A stretch of DNA of 64,000 bases, taken from NCBI GenBank assembly GCA_021787435.1, contig JAJYLY010000005.1:124001-188000 (forward strand). The letters run 5' to 3'. The notes beneath the pieces were generated by a model that had not been told where the DNA came from, made no database searches, and saw only the letters and a program-made list of their open reading frames with translations. Both the position numbers and the translations under genes were made by a program. Below, in pieces: positions 25,568 to 34,141 of this stretch. The stretch comes from Pseudomonadota bacterium. GTDB taxonomy: Bacteria; Pseudomonadota; Gammaproteobacteria; Burkholderiales; Gallionellaceae. Every line of letters starts with the position of its first letter. The first letter of the stretch is position 1.

Positions 25568-26314
25568 CTAAAACCCCAGGCTTTCTAGCAAATCATCCAC
25601 CTGATCCTGACTTGTCACGACATTCCGCCCATTCGGATTGACCACAGGCCCATTCAACAATCCCGTATCAAACTCGGCCTTTACCGAAGGCGGCGCATTA
25701 TCAAGCAACAATGTCAACAACTGATTCTCCATTTGCTGGGTCACTTCTATGATCTTCTTGATGACCTGGCCGGTCAGATCCTGGAAATCCTGGGCCATGA
25801 TAATTTCCATCAAATAGGCGCTGGTCATCTTGGTCTGTTTGGGTACGATGTCCAGAAATGCCTGAGTTTGCATCACCAGTATCTTGAACTGCTCCACGCT
25901 TAACTTCTTGTCAAACAACAAAGCCCACTGCCCCCCCAGACGATGCGCCTCCACTTCCATGTTCTGCATCAGGGGTTGTGCTGCTTCTGACGCATTGAGC
26001 ACGCGCTCTGCAGCCTGTTGCGTCAACGTGGCGACATAATTGAGGCGATCTCGCGCATCAGGAATGGATGCGGTTGCTTTCTCGATCTCTTTGTTTAAGC
26101 CAAGCTCCCTCAAGGTATCGTGCAGAGTTCGCGTCATCTGGCCCAACTGATTCAAAACGCTGTCTGCAGAATTGGCGGTCAAACTACCGGGCGTTCTGGC
26201 CACCACTGCCCCGAATGTGGGTTCGGTTTGCTCCTCTTGAGCATTCGCTGCGACAATGCTGTCAAACAGCGACTCAAGGTCGTCGCTTTCCTGGATTGCA
26301 GTATTGGTAGCCAT
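25568..26314 (-). CDS. cheZ: CheY-P phosphatase CheZ
   Basis: CheZ dephosphorylates CheY-P and resets the motor signal. The product is about 248 residues and all-helical. It has the long hairpin with the catalytic motif region 'LMEIIMAQDFQDLTGQVIKKIIEV', where the Gln in DFQDLTGQ is the catalytic glutamine. It ends with the CheY-docking peptide 'SQDQVDDLLESLGF'. The ATG at 26314 is preferred; a GTG at 26326 that overlaps the cheY stop is the alternative. It follows cheY directly. Confidence 0.94.
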   Translation of the reverse strand: MATNTAIQESDDLESLFDSIVAANAQEEQTEPTFGAVVARTPGSLTANSADSVLNQLGQMTRTLHDTLRELGLNKEIEKATASIPDARDRLNYVATLTQQAAERVLNASEAAQPLMQNMEVEAHRLGGQWALLFDKKLSVEQFKILVMQTQAFLDIVPKQTKMTSAYLMEIIMAQDFQDLTGQVIKKIIEVTQQMENQLLTLLLDNAPPSVKAEFDTGLLNGPVVNPNGRNVVTSQDQVDDLLESLGF

Positions 26315-26322
26315 GTCAGTTC

Positions 26323-26712
26323 TCACTTATTCATGTTTTGAAATATTTTTTTCAACTTCTCATCTAACGTGGCTGCCGTGAAGGGCTTGACCACATAACC
26401 CGAAGCACCCGCCTGAGCTGCCTCGATGATATTTTCGCGTTTTGCTTCAGCCGTCACCATCAATACCGGCAGGGATTTCAACTTCGCGTCCGCGCGTATT
26501 TCCTTCAACAACTCTATCCCCGTCATGTTCGGCATATTCCAGTCCGACACGACAAAATCAAACGTATCGGAACGCAGCTTCTTCAATGCATCGACGCCAT
26601 CCTCAGCCTCCTGCACATTGACAAAACCCAATTCCTTCAAAAGATTTCTCACGATGCGCCGCATCGTTGAAAAATCATCTACCACCAAAAACCGCGTGCT
26701 CTCAATACCCAT
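26323..26712 (-). CDS. cheY: Chemotaxis response regulator CheY
   Basis: CheY carries the phosphoryl signal from CheA to the flagellar switch. The 129-residue receiver domain has the acidic pocket D12/D13 ('[13 protein letters not shown]'), the phosphoacceptor D57 ('[12 protein letters not shown]'), the conserved Thr/Ala ('[13 protein letters not shown]') and the Lys near the end ('[12 protein letters not shown]'). No output domain is attached. It lies between a cheV and cheZ with almost no spacing. Confidence 0.97.
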   Translation of the reverse strand: MGIESTRFLVVDDFSTMRRIVRNLLKELGFVNVQEAEDGVDALKKLRSDTFDFVVSDWNMPNMTGIELLKEIRADAKLKSLPVLMVTAEAKRENIIEAAQAGASGYVVKPFTAATLDEKLKKIFQNMNK

Positions 26713-26721
26713 ACCAATCTC

Positions 26722-27669
26722 CTAAGTCAATAACGGCCTTAGCGTTGTTGACAACACAATCGAATCGAATTTCGACACATAATAATCAACCCCGACGCGC
26801 CTACCCATCGCGCGATTTGCATCGGACGACAGGGAAGAATGCATCACGACCGGGATGCCATCGAAACGATGATCCGCCTTGATATTCTGGGTCAATACAT
26901 AACCATCCATTTCAGGCATCTCAGCGTCGGTGAGTATAACCTGTATCTGATCATGCAACGATACACCGGCGCTGTGTGCCGCATCCGCCATGGTCTTGAG
27001 CCTGTCCCATGCCTCGCGTCCGCTGTTTGCCTGGATGTGCTTGACCCCCATCTTGTCCAGCACTTCGGTAATCTTGCGGCGAGCGATTGTAGAATCATCG
27101 GCGAAAAACACGCATAAATCGTGACCCGACTCGATCGGCTCGACATTGCCCACGATCGCTTCGCCAAATGCGTTTGATAAAATCTGCTCAACATCCAGCA
27201 AGGATACCAGCGTGCCATCCGGCAACTCAGTGATCGCCGTGATCAGCGCCCCCTTGTCAGACAACATGCCTTCGGCAGGGCGCACCTTGTCCCAGTCCAC
27301 CCTTATGATGCGATCCACGCCTTCAACCAGGAAACCCAAAATATGCGTGCTATATTCGGCCACCATCATGGTCTGATGCGGTGTTGAGGGAGACAAACCC
27401 ATGAACTCAGCCAGATTCAGCACAGGCATCACATGCCCGCGCAATGAAACGATGCCGTCTACACCATGTGGCATGTTCGGTGTGCGGGTGATTTTACCGA
27501 CCTGACTCACTTCCTTGACCTTAAACACATTGATGCCAAACTTTTCATCGCTGCCTAGGCTGAACAACAGGATCTCCATCTTGTTGGTGCCGGCCAGACT
27601 GATTCTGGCATCAATATGATCGAGTAAACCATCCTCAGCACTACCCACCATTTCTTCTGAATATGACAT
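26722..27669 (-). CDS. cheV: CheV-type coupling protein with receiver domain
   Basis: CheV joins a CheW-like coupling domain to a receiver domain, so it can replace CheW and also act in adaptation. The 315-residue product has 'EILLFSLGSDEKFGINVFKVKEV', 'VDGIVSLRGHVMPVLNLAEFMG' (CheW domain, about 30-165). It then has a receiver with 'CVFFADDSTIARRKITEVL' and phosphoacceptor 'ILTDAEMPEMDGYVLTQNI'. It is one of two adjacent paralogues; no standalone cheW lies in the window. Confidence 0.95.
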   Translation of the reverse strand: MSYSEEMVGSAEDGLLDHIDARISLAGTNKMEILLFSLGSDEKFGINVFKVKEVSQVGKITRTPNMPHGVDGIVSLRGHVMPVLNLAEFMGLSPSTPHQTMMVAEYSTHILGFLVEGVDRIIRVDWDKVRPAEGMLSDKGALITAITELPDGTLVSLLDVEQILSNAFGEAIVGNVEPIESGHDLCVFFADDSTIARRKITEVLDKMGVKHIQANSGREAWDRLKTMADAAHSAGVSLHDQIQVILTDAEMPEMDGYVLTQNIKADHRFDGIPVVMHSSLSSDANRAMGRRVGVDYYVSKFDSIVLSTTLRPLLT

Positions 27670-27747
27670 TTAAAACTCCTTGGTTACCCGCGGATTGAGG
27701 GTCGAACCGAAACAGCGAAACGATTTATCTCAATCTCCAATGCTCAC

Positions 27748-28692
27748 TTACATCAGCAGTCTTGCTAGGGTTTGCGACAGCTTTTGCGGTTCAAATTTCG
27801 GCACATACTCATCCACGCCGACGGTTTTGCCAAGTTGATGGTTGGACTTGCTGGACAAGGACGAATGCATCAGCACCGGTATGCCGGTAAAGCGTTTGTC
27901 TTCCTTCACCTTGCGTGTCAGCATGTATCCGTCCATCTCGGGCATTTCAACATCGGTCAGGATTAGCTGCACCATGTCTATAAGCGGCGTATTGGTGCTT
28001 TCGGCATAGGATGCCATCTTCGACAGCTCCTCCCAGGCCTGACGCCCGTTCATCGCAGAAATATGTTTCACACCCATCGCATCAAGTGTACGAGAAATCT
28101 GGTTGCGCGCCACAGCAGAGTCATCTGCAAAAAATACGGTGCAGTTTTCACGGCCCAGCGGCTTGACCGCATTGAATATCATCTCATCCGCGCTGAACTG
28201 GCCGGTCTCGGCCAACACTTTTTCCACATCTATCATCATCACTAGGCGCTTGTCCTTGAGTTCGGTGATAGCAGTGACCAGTCCTCCCATATCCGCCACC
28301 AGCATGGCCGGCGGCACACGCATCGCCGACCAGTCAAGTCGCAAAATATTATCTACCGCCCGGACCAGAAAGCCCTGAGTGTGCCCGTTGTATTCCGTGA
28401 CAATCATGATCTCAGGTTTTCCGTCTGTCACCAGGCCAATATATTTCGCCAGATCGATGACAGGCACCAGCGCCCCGCGCAAACTGACCATCCCCTCGAC
28501 CGCAGGCGGCATTTCGGGTGCGCGCGTAATGTCCGGAATACGCATGACTTCGCGCACCTTGAACACATTGATGCCAAAGGTCTCCTCTCGCTGGGTGCGC
28601 GAATCTACGCCCAGCGAAAACATCAGTATCTCCAGCTTGTTGGTACCGGCCAATTTGGTTCTGCCATCAATACTCTTTAACAGATCAGACAT
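27748..28692 (-). CDS. cheV: Second CheV-type coupling protein
   Basis: This 314-residue paralogue of the neighbouring CheV has the same plan. The CheW domain ('EILMFSLGVDSRTQREETFGINVFKVREV', 'VEGMVSLRGALVPVIDLAKYIG') is followed by a receiver ('CTVFFADDSAVARNQISRTL', 'ILTDVEMPEMDGYMLTRKV'). The two are clearly related but diverged, so the duplication is not recent. It lies just downstream of the membrane chemoreceptor gene. The 86-base gap holds an inverted repeat. Confidence 0.94.
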   Translation of the reverse strand: MSDLLKSIDGRTKLAGTNKLEILMFSLGVDSRTQREETFGINVFKVREVMRIPDITRAPEMPPAVEGMVSLRGALVPVIDLAKYIGLVTDGKPEIMIVTEYNGHTQGFLVRAVDNILRLDWSAMRVPPAMLVADMGGLVTAITELKDKRLVMMIDVEKVLAETGQFSADEMIFNAVKPLGRENCTVFFADDSAVARNQISRTLDAMGVKHISAMNGRQAWEELSKMASYAESTNTPLIDMVQLILTDVEMPEMDGYMLTRKVKEDKRFTGIPVLMHSSLSSKSNHQLGKTVGVDEYVPKFEPQKLSQTLARLLM

Positions 28693-28712
28693 TTGTTTCT
28701 CCCAATTAGGAT

Positions 28713-28778
28713 CGAGGATTGGAGATCGAGCCTACAGCAACGCTACGAATTCTCTCCACCTTAAATTCTCAATCCTCG
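28713..28778. repeat. Inverted repeat between the chemoreceptor and cheV genes
   Basis: CGAGGATTG (28713-28721) and CAATCCTCG (28770-28778) are perfect nine-base complements separated by 48 bases. The other cheV-cheV gap (about 27,690-27,745) has a similar, more degenerate arrangement: GGATTGAGGGTCGAACC versus GGATTGGAGATCGAGCC. The two look like diverged copies of one element. It is not a recognisable terminator. Confidence 0.6.
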
Positions 28779-30431
28779 TTAAACCTTGAACCTCTGCACT
28801 ACATCCTGCAGCTCACGCGCCAGTTGCTCCAGACGCACGATCTGCTCCGCATTCGATTCCACTGCAGCATGACTCTCCTCCGACATCTGCGCGATTTTCT
28901 CCACATTGCGCGCAATCTCGTTACTCGCCACGCTTTGCTCTTTCACCGATGAAGCAATATCGTTCACCCCAGCGCTCGACTGCTCAACCAGCGCACCTGC
29001 CTCGGTCAACACCGCTGAAACACGTTCGACCTGTTCCTGTGTCGCCTGCAAGGATTGCAGACCTTGCTGCACCGTCGCTTCCACATCATTCGATTTCTGG
29101 TTCAGCGAACTCGTCACACGGTCAATCTCGCCTGCCGACTGCGCAGATTTCTCAGCTAGCTTCCTCACCTCATCCGCCACCACAGCAAACCCCCTGCCCT
29201 GCTCACCCGCACGCGCCGCCTCGATCGCCGCATTCAGCGCCAGCAAATTCGTCTGATCAGCAATATCCTTGACCTGCTGGGTCATACCCGCTATCGCGCG
29301 CGTGCTCTCGATAAATTCCACAACCGACGATGCAATCAGCCTCACCGCTTCTTGGACTCGCTCTATTTCCCCTACCATGCTCGCCACATTCTGGTTGCCC
29401 AGCCGGGTCTGCTGCAAACTCTTCTCCGACAACTTGCGCACATCTTCCGTATTGCTTGCCACCGAACTGATGCTCACCGTGATCTCTTCCACCGCAGCCG
29501 CAGTCGAAGCTGCAGCCTCGCTCTGCGCTTGTGAACCATGCTCAATCTGAGAAGATGAAGCGGACAGGCTGGCCGCAGTACTGGATACAGTACCGGCGCT
29601 GTTATTCACTTGTCGAATGATGTCGGCAAACCCGCCTATCAAGGCGTTAAACGCGCTTGCCGCCTGGCCCACTTCATCATTACCATGCACCGTGACACGC
29701 CGTGAGAGATCGCCATCCGCCGCCGTGTGGCTCATTACATCGCGCATATCGCCGGTGGAACGGGAGACTCCGCTGATGATCGAATAACCCAATCCCGTAG
29801 CAACCGCGAGCATCAGCATCACACCGACAACCAGAACCAGCTCCGAATTGTGCGCCGTCGCCATCGCAACCTCATACCCTTGTTTTGCTGCCCGGTCTTC
29901 ATATTCAGCCTCAGTACTGCCCTTATCTATCAGCTTTTTCAACAGCGGGTTTATTTTGCTGCTCAACAGAACATTCAATTCCTTGTAATTGCCATTCTTG
30001 ATCGCCTGCACAGAAGGCAGGATGGCCTCATTGACATAAGTTTCGCGCGCTTCCTTAAAAGCCTTCAGAGCAGCTTTGCCCTCATCGCTATGAGTGTCCT
30101 TTTCAAGCTCGGCAAAATATCCCTCTGTCTTAGGCAGGCTGGCAGCGATGTCATCCAAATGACGGCTAACCGGATGATCCTGCAACTTCGCCACCTCTGA
30201 TTCGGGATCATGTTGCGCTGCTCGCAACACGCTAGAGCGATCATCTGCCACAGCATACATTGCCTTGTTGATCGTCCTAATCAGGTTTATGTGCTCGACC
30301 GCGATCACTTCTGTCTGATTTTGAAGACTGGCCAGTCCTCTGAAGGCCAAGGCTGCGATTATCACTGCAATCACCATCACCACAAACAGCAGAAGATTCA
30401 ACCTCGACTTGATTGTCATATTATTCAACAT
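28779..30431 (-). CDS. Membrane-bound methyl-accepting chemotaxis protein
   Basis: The protein is about 550 residues. A short cytoplasmic tail and first membrane helix ('[20 protein letters not shown]') precede a periplasmic four-helix-bundle-type sensor domain of about 155 residues. A second helix ('[22 protein letters not shown]'), a HAMP domain, and a signalling domain with tip '[42 protein letters not shown]' follow. The start at 30431 is chosen because an ideal GGGGAGAG lies directly upstream. The frame is open to 30452. A sigma-28 promoter precedes it. The ligand is unknown. Confidence 0.93.
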   Translation of the reverse strand: MLNNMTIKSRLNLLLFVVMVIAVIIAALAFRGLASLQNQTEVIAVEHINLIRTINKAMYAVADDRSSVLRAAQHDPESEVAKLQDHPVSRHLDDIAASLPKTEGYFAELEKDTHSDEGKAALKAFKEARETYVNEAILPSVQAIKNGNYKELNVLLSSKINPLLKKLIDKGSTEAEYEDRAAKQGYEVAMATAHNSELVLVVGVMLMLAVATGLGYSIISGVSRSTGDMRDVMSHTAADGDLSRRVTVHGNDEVGQAASAFNALIGGFADIIRQVNNSAGTVSSTAASLSASSSQIEHGSQAQSEAAASTAAAVEEITVSISSVASNTEDVRKLSEKSLQQTRLGNQNVASMVGEIERVQEAVRLIASSVVEFIESTRAIAGMTQQVKDIADQTNLLALNAAIEAARAGEQGRGFAVVADEVRKLAEKSAQSAGEIDRVTSSLNQKSNDVEATVQQGLQSLQATQEQVERVSAVLTEAGALVEQSSAGVNDIASSVKEQSVASNEIARNVEKIAQMSEESHAAVESNAEQIVRLEQLARELQDVVQRFKV

Positions 30432-30520
30432 GCTCTCCCCGCTTTTTTGCAACCAAGATTACCTTCGGCATTCAACAACCATTTCAAGAACCTAAGCATC
30501 GTTTATGAAGCGTAGGTACT

Positions 30521-30547
30521 GTAACGGCAAAATATAAAATTTCTTTA
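30521..30547 (-). promoter_or_regulatory. Sigma-28 (FliA) promoter for the chemoreceptor/chemotaxis genes
   Basis: On the minus strand TAAAGAAA (30540-30547), an 11-base spacer and GCCGTTAC (30521-30528) closely match the FliA consensus TAAAGTTT-N11-GCCGATAA. It lies about 90 bases upstream of the chemoreceptor start at 30431. It is probably the promoter for the chemoreceptor, cheV, cheV, cheY, cheZ, cheA run. The remaining part of the 277-base gap behind motB shows no gene. Confidence 0.75.
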
Positions 30548-30729
30548 GGAGAATAGTGAAATGAAACTCTGTCAATTCGTTGAATTGATGCATCATGCGG
30601 GCAAACGATAGTTCGATGCATTGAAAGCATGTAGACGAGGCACACTCCCTCGTTGCAGCAGACGAAAATTACACAAAATAGGACAGTGGCAACATAAAGG
30701 CTGCCGCATAAACGCCAGCATCTGCCAGC

Positions 30730-31698
30730 TTATTGAGTGGAACGAGACGTTGCCGGCAACCCCTGCACCCCATTGTCGATGGCTTGCTTGACACTTTGAT
30801 CTTTTCCATCGGCATCAACGCCGACGGTTCCTCCGTCGTGAGTAGCCGCTTCTTCTGTCTTTTTATTCATGACGATCAGGCTGATTCTGCGGTTTCTCGG
30901 GTCCAGTGGATCATTCTTGTTAAACAATACGGCCGAAGCCAATCCGACCACTCGCACAATCTTGTCGTCATTCATCCCACCTGCCAGCAACTCACGACGC
31001 GTGGCATTCGCCCTATCAGCAGACAATTCCCAGTTGCTGTATCCCTTATCGTCCCCTCCATATGGTGCAGCATCGGTATGACCCGAGATACTCACCTTGT
31101 TGGGCACATCATTGAGCACTTGGCCTATCGCTCGCAATATCTCCTGGGTATAGGGTTCAAGTTGCGCACTTCCGCTCTGAAACATCGGACGGTTCTGATC
31201 ATCCACGATCTGGATGCGCAAACCTTCGCTGGTCATATCAAGCAGAATCTGATTTTTGAATTTTTTGAGCTTGTCATTATTATTGATCGCCATTTCGATC
31301 GTGGCTTTCAATCCCTTGAGTTTCTCGAGCTCAACACGTCTGATTTCCTCTGCCGCATCCTTAATATTGATAACTTTCTTCTCGGAAGGCAGTTCGCCTT
31401 CCTTGATTTGACCTGAACTGCGCGTCAAATCCTTTCCGCCGCCCTTGATGATGCTGGAACTGTCACCGCTGCCCGACCCTCCCATTAAAGCCACTTTGAG
31501 CGGTGTCTTGAAATAGTTGGCAATACCGGACAGATCGCCTTTCGTTGTCGACCCCAACAGCCACATCAGCAGAAAAAAAGCCATCATCGCCGTGACAAAA
31601 TCTGCATAGGCGATTTTCCACGCACCGCCGTGATGACCACCCACCACCTTTTTGATGCGCTTTATGACGATAGGTCGCTTATTTTTATCTTCAGCCAT
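30730..31698 (-). CDS. motB: Flagellar motor stator protein MotB
   Basis: MotB anchors the stator to peptidoglycan and carries the proton-binding aspartate. The 322-residue product has the signature 'GGAWKIAYADFVTAMMAFFLLMWLLGS'. Its C-terminal OmpA-like domain contains 'KVSISGHTDAAPYGGDDKGYSNWELSADRANATRRELL' and 'NDPLDPRNRRISLIV'. The Asp in YADF is the ion-carrying residue. It follows motA by 73 bases, and the gap carries a short repeat-like sequence. Confidence 0.96.
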   Translation of the reverse strand: MAEDKNKRPIVIKRIKKVVGGHHGGAWKIAYADFVTAMMAFFLLMWLLGSTTKGDLSGIANYFKTPLKVALMGGSGSGDSSSIIKGGGKDLTRSSGQIKEGELPSEKKVINIKDAAEEIRRVELEKLKGLKATIEMAINNNDKLKKFKNQILLDMTSEGLRIQIVDDQNRPMFQSGSAQLEPYTQEILRAIGQVLNDVPNKVSISGHTDAAPYGGDDKGYSNWELSADRANATRRELLAGGMNDDKIVRVVGLASAVLFNKNDPLDPRNRRISLIVMNKKTEEAATHDGGTVGVDADGKDQSVKQAIDNGVQGLPATSRSTQ

Positions 31699-31771
31699 GT
31701 TTTACAGTCGTTAATCATTAGTCGTCAGCACTGGTAACTAGCAGCCAAAGACTAGCGACCACAGCTGCCTT

Positions 31772-32626
31772 TTAGCGCTTTTGCTTGACATGCGCCTCCA
31801 AATCGGCGAAGTTTGGCCTGTCTCCAGAACTCAGCGCCTTGCGACCGAACTCAACGGCCATCGCAGGCGCATAACCGTTCAGATTCGCCAGCAGCGTCAC
31901 CTTGATGGTCTGAAATATCTTCCCATCTTCATCGGCCTTCTGCTCCAGCAAACCCGCCAATGGCCCCACAAAACCGTAAGCAAGCAAGATTCCCAAGAAA
32001 GTGCCCACCAGCGCATGCGCGATCAGCATACCGAGCTCCGAAGGAGGTATGCCCACCGATTCCATGGTATGTACCACGCCCATCACCGCCGCAACAATGC
32101 CGAATGCCGGCATCCCGTCAGCCAGTTTCGCAATCGCATGCGATGAAACCAATGCTTCGTGATGATGCGTCTCAAGCTCGACATCCATCAGATTCTCTAT
32201 CTCCATCGCATTGAGATTTCCACTGACCATGATGCGCAGATAATCCGTCATGAATTCCACCACATGGTGATCCGCCAATATCTTAGGGTACTTGGAAAAA
32301 ACGGGACTCTCAGCAGGATTCTCGACATCCCCCTCGATCGACATCAACCCTTCCTTGCGCACCTTGGTCAACATGTCATACATCAGAGCCATCAATTCCA
32401 TATAGGTATCTTTGGTATACTTCGCCCCCTTCAACAGACTTGGCAAGTCCTTCATGGTGGCCTTGATCGTTACCATGTTGTTGCCCACGAAGAAAGCCCC
32501 CATTGCGCCGCCAAAAATCATCAGCAATTCAATTGGTTGCCATAATGCTCCCAGGTGCCCTCCTGCCAGCGCGAAGCCGCCGAAAATCGCCCCCAGCACC
32601 ACGACATAACCTATGATCACTAACAT
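31772..32626 (-). CDS. motA: Flagellar motor stator protein MotA
   Basis: MotA is the torque-generating ring of the stator. The 284-residue protein has four membrane helices: one at the N terminus ('LVIIGYVVVLGAIFGGFALAGG'), one near 'IELLMIFGGAMGAFFVGNNM', and a C-terminal pair ('GMPAFGIVAAVMGVVHTM', 'LIAHALVGTFLGILLAYGFVGPL'). A cytoplasmic loop includes 'MLTKVRKEGLMSIEGDVENP', where the torque arginine region is found in enteric MotA. It follows flhC after a terminator-like hairpin. Confidence 0.96.
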   Translation of the reverse strand: MLVIIGYVVVLGAIFGGFALAGGHLGALWQPIELLMIFGGAMGAFFVGNNMVTIKATMKDLPSLLKGAKYTKDTYMELMALMYDMLTKVRKEGLMSIEGDVENPAESPVFSKYPKILADHHVVEFMTDYLRIMVSGNLNAMEIENLMDVELETHHHEALVSSHAIAKLADGMPAFGIVAAVMGVVHTMESVGIPPSELGMLIAHALVGTFLGILLAYGFVGPLAGLLEQKADEDGKIFQTIKVTLLANLNGYAPAMAVEFGRKALSSGDRPNFADLEAHVKQKR

Positions 32627-32663
32627 GCAGCACTCCCCAAATATATTTCTGCTAACGCATTTT

Positions 32664-32700
32664 AAAACAAAAACAGCCAGACAAGGCGTGCCTTGCGGCT
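32664..32700 (-). terminator. Rho-independent terminator between flhC and motA
   Basis: On the minus strand AGCC-GCAAGGC-AC-GCCTTG-TCT-GGCT folds into a strong stem (palindrome CAAGGC..GCCTTG at 32682-32695). TGTTTTTGTTTT follows immediately. It lies about 155 bases after the flhC stop and 38 bases before motA. motAB therefore either relies on read-through, or is transcribed from a promoter that runs across this hairpin. Confidence 0.75.
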
Positions 32701-32721
32701 CATGAGGCGTTATTTATTCAC

Positions 32722-32747
32722 TTAACGGCTTGCCGGCAAGATACTTA
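32722..32747 (-). promoter_or_regulatory. Possible sigma-28 promoter upstream of motA
   Basis: On the minus strand TAAGTATC (32740-32747), a 10-base spacer and GCCGTTAA (32722-32729) resemble the FliA consensus, with the spacer one base short. The spacer contains the perfect palindrome CTTGCCGGCAAG (32729-32740). The site lies about 95 bases upstream of motA, with the strong hairpin in between. The match is weaker than the two other sigma-28 sites. Confidence 0.4.
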
Positions 32748-32855
32748 ACTGCGATATGCTGTTTGTTAATTTGAAAAATGATAGACACATCCGCACTGAC
32801 AGATGCCTAACTCAGGGAACTCGTGATTAAAAATGAATATCGATTGACCTGCCAA

Positions 32856-33410
32856 TCAGACTGCCGGCTCAACAGACTCCATAGACTTTATTTTGGCGTT
32901 CGTTTTTCCGGCACGGGCAGGTGGATGACAAATGCCGCATATGTAATTGTTGTGCAATTCATTGGTATGCGTGACAAACTGACCCGCACATTCACGACAT
33001 GGAACGAGCTGCATCATTCCCGCATTGAAAAAGCGCACCAGAAACCAAGCTCTGGTAATGCTCAGCACGACTTCACCTTCTTCGATGCCCTGCACCTGAT
33101 CCAGATATAAATGATATGCAGAAATCAGGGCTTGCACCCCATTAACCCCTGCATTCTTGACGATGAATTGGTACACGCCCATGAACAGCGAGGAATGTAT
33201 GTTCGGCTGCCAACTAATGAACCAGTCCGTCGAATAAGGCAGCATGCCCTTGGAAGGCGATTCCCCCTTGACTTCTTTGTAAAGCTTGAGCAAACGCTCA
33301 CGGCTTAGCGTCGTTTCTTCCTGCAGAACCTGCAAACGGGCACCCATCACAATCAGATCGGTAGCGATTTTAACCTGCTGCGCCTCACCCAATACTGTCT
33401 TGGCTGACAT
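32856..33410 (-). CDS. flhC: Flagellar master regulator subunit FlhC
   Basis: FlhC binds with FlhD as the FlhD4C2 activator of class II flagellar operons. The 184-residue protein has the family plan. The zinc cluster shows CRECAGQF and CGICHPP (two CxxC pairs), and 'SSLFMGVYQFIVKNAGVNGVQALISAYHLYLDQ' is characteristic. It follows flhD by 13 bases. It is followed by the terminator-like hairpin and motA. Confidence 0.97.
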   Translation of the reverse strand: MSAKTVLGEAQQVKIATDLIVMGARLQVLQEETTLSRERLLKLYKEVKGESPSKGMLPYSTDWFISWQPNIHSSLFMGVYQFIVKNAGVNGVQALISAYHLYLDQVQGIEEGEVVLSITRAWFLVRFFNAGMMQLVPCRECAGQFVTHTNELHNNYICGICHPPARAGKTNAKIKSMESVEPAV

Positions 33411-33423
33411 GTCGTTCTCCCGC

Positions 33424-33747
33424 TCAGACTGCGGCAGCTTCTTCGATACTCTGGGCAGACATTAAAATTGCCGCATGCATTTGCGCCATCATGCGGCTCT
33501 TGCTATAGTCGGTAACCATATTCAGCAGAATATTTTCGTCAAAACGGAAGCTGCACAACAACATATTGCAACTGGCCATCTTGAGCACCTGAGCCGGAGC
33601 AAGCCCTCCGATCAGATCAACCAGCTCTTGGCTCAACCCCAGACGGAAAATTGCGGCAGATTTATCCTGCTTAATCATTTCCCGGGCCAGCATCAGGTAG
33701 GTCAGATTTAAATCCCGGATTCCTTCTTGCAATTGCGCGGTGTTCAT
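33424..33747 (-). CDS. flhD: Flagellar master regulator subunit FlhD
   Basis: FlhD forms the core of the FlhD4C2 activator. The 107-residue all-helical protein has 'IRDLNLTYLMLAREMIKQDKSAAIFRLGLSQELVDLIGGL' and 'CNMLLCSFRFDENILLNMV', which match the family. It is the first gene of flhDC. The 394-base upstream region carries clear repeats likely to be regulator sites (see the entry at 33884). Confidence 0.96.
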   Translation of the reverse strand: MNTAQLQEGIRDLNLTYLMLAREMIKQDKSAAIFRLGLSQELVDLIGGLAPAQVLKMASCNMLLCSFRFDENILLNMVTDYSKSRMMAQMHAAILMSAQSIEEAAAV

Positions 33748-33883
33748 GAATTTTCCCTTGTATAGAAGCCCAGAACATGACCTTTGCTCAACTGCGCCGG
33801 TAATATCCTAAAGACATATCGTTGCGACGACTGCATTGTGCGCAAACAGAAGGAAAATTCAAATCAGAAGCAGACTAATTATT

Positions 33884-33926
33884 TTGTAGGGAATGGCGCA
33901 TGAATTTGTAGGAATATCGCCTACAA
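33884..33926. promoter_or_regulatory. Direct and inverted repeats upstream of flhD, possible operator
   Basis: TTGTAGG occurs at 33884-33890 and again at 33906-33912, exactly 22 bases apart (two helical turns). The second copy pairs with CCTACAA at 33920-33926 as a seven-base inverted repeat. The unit TAGGAATATCGCCTA looks like the RcsAB-type box found upstream of flhDC in enterics, but with one extra base. No Rcs genes are in the window. The remainder of the 394-base flhD upstream region (33,748-34,141) is A/T-rich with no ORF. No hexamer pair was convincing enough to call. Confidence 0.5.
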
Positions 33927-33959
33927 AGCAAAACACTCCAGCTCACAAGTGAACTGGAG
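33925..33959 (-). terminator. Hairpin with U-rich tail downstream of mqo
   Basis: On the minus strand CTCCAG-T-TCAC/GTGA-G-CTGGAG (33936-33959) is a stem with a short loop, followed by TGTTTTGCTTTG. It lies about 180 bases after the mqo stop and would separate mqo transcription from flhDC. The tail is interrupted by G and C. The hairpin adjoins the repeats upstream of flhD and could instead be part of that control region. Confidence 0.5.
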
Positions 33960-34141
33960 AACATTGCGAAGCGTATATTTGCGAGGGATCAAACGAACAC
34001 TCTTAATGGTAGTTATCGACGGTGTTTTAAAAAACTTTAGGCTTTTCTCAAAAGATTTATTTGATTAAAAGCAATAAGTTAAAAAACAAGTGCGATTTTT
34101 TTGGAAAAACTACTGATTTTTTATAATGAAAGGGGGGTGCT

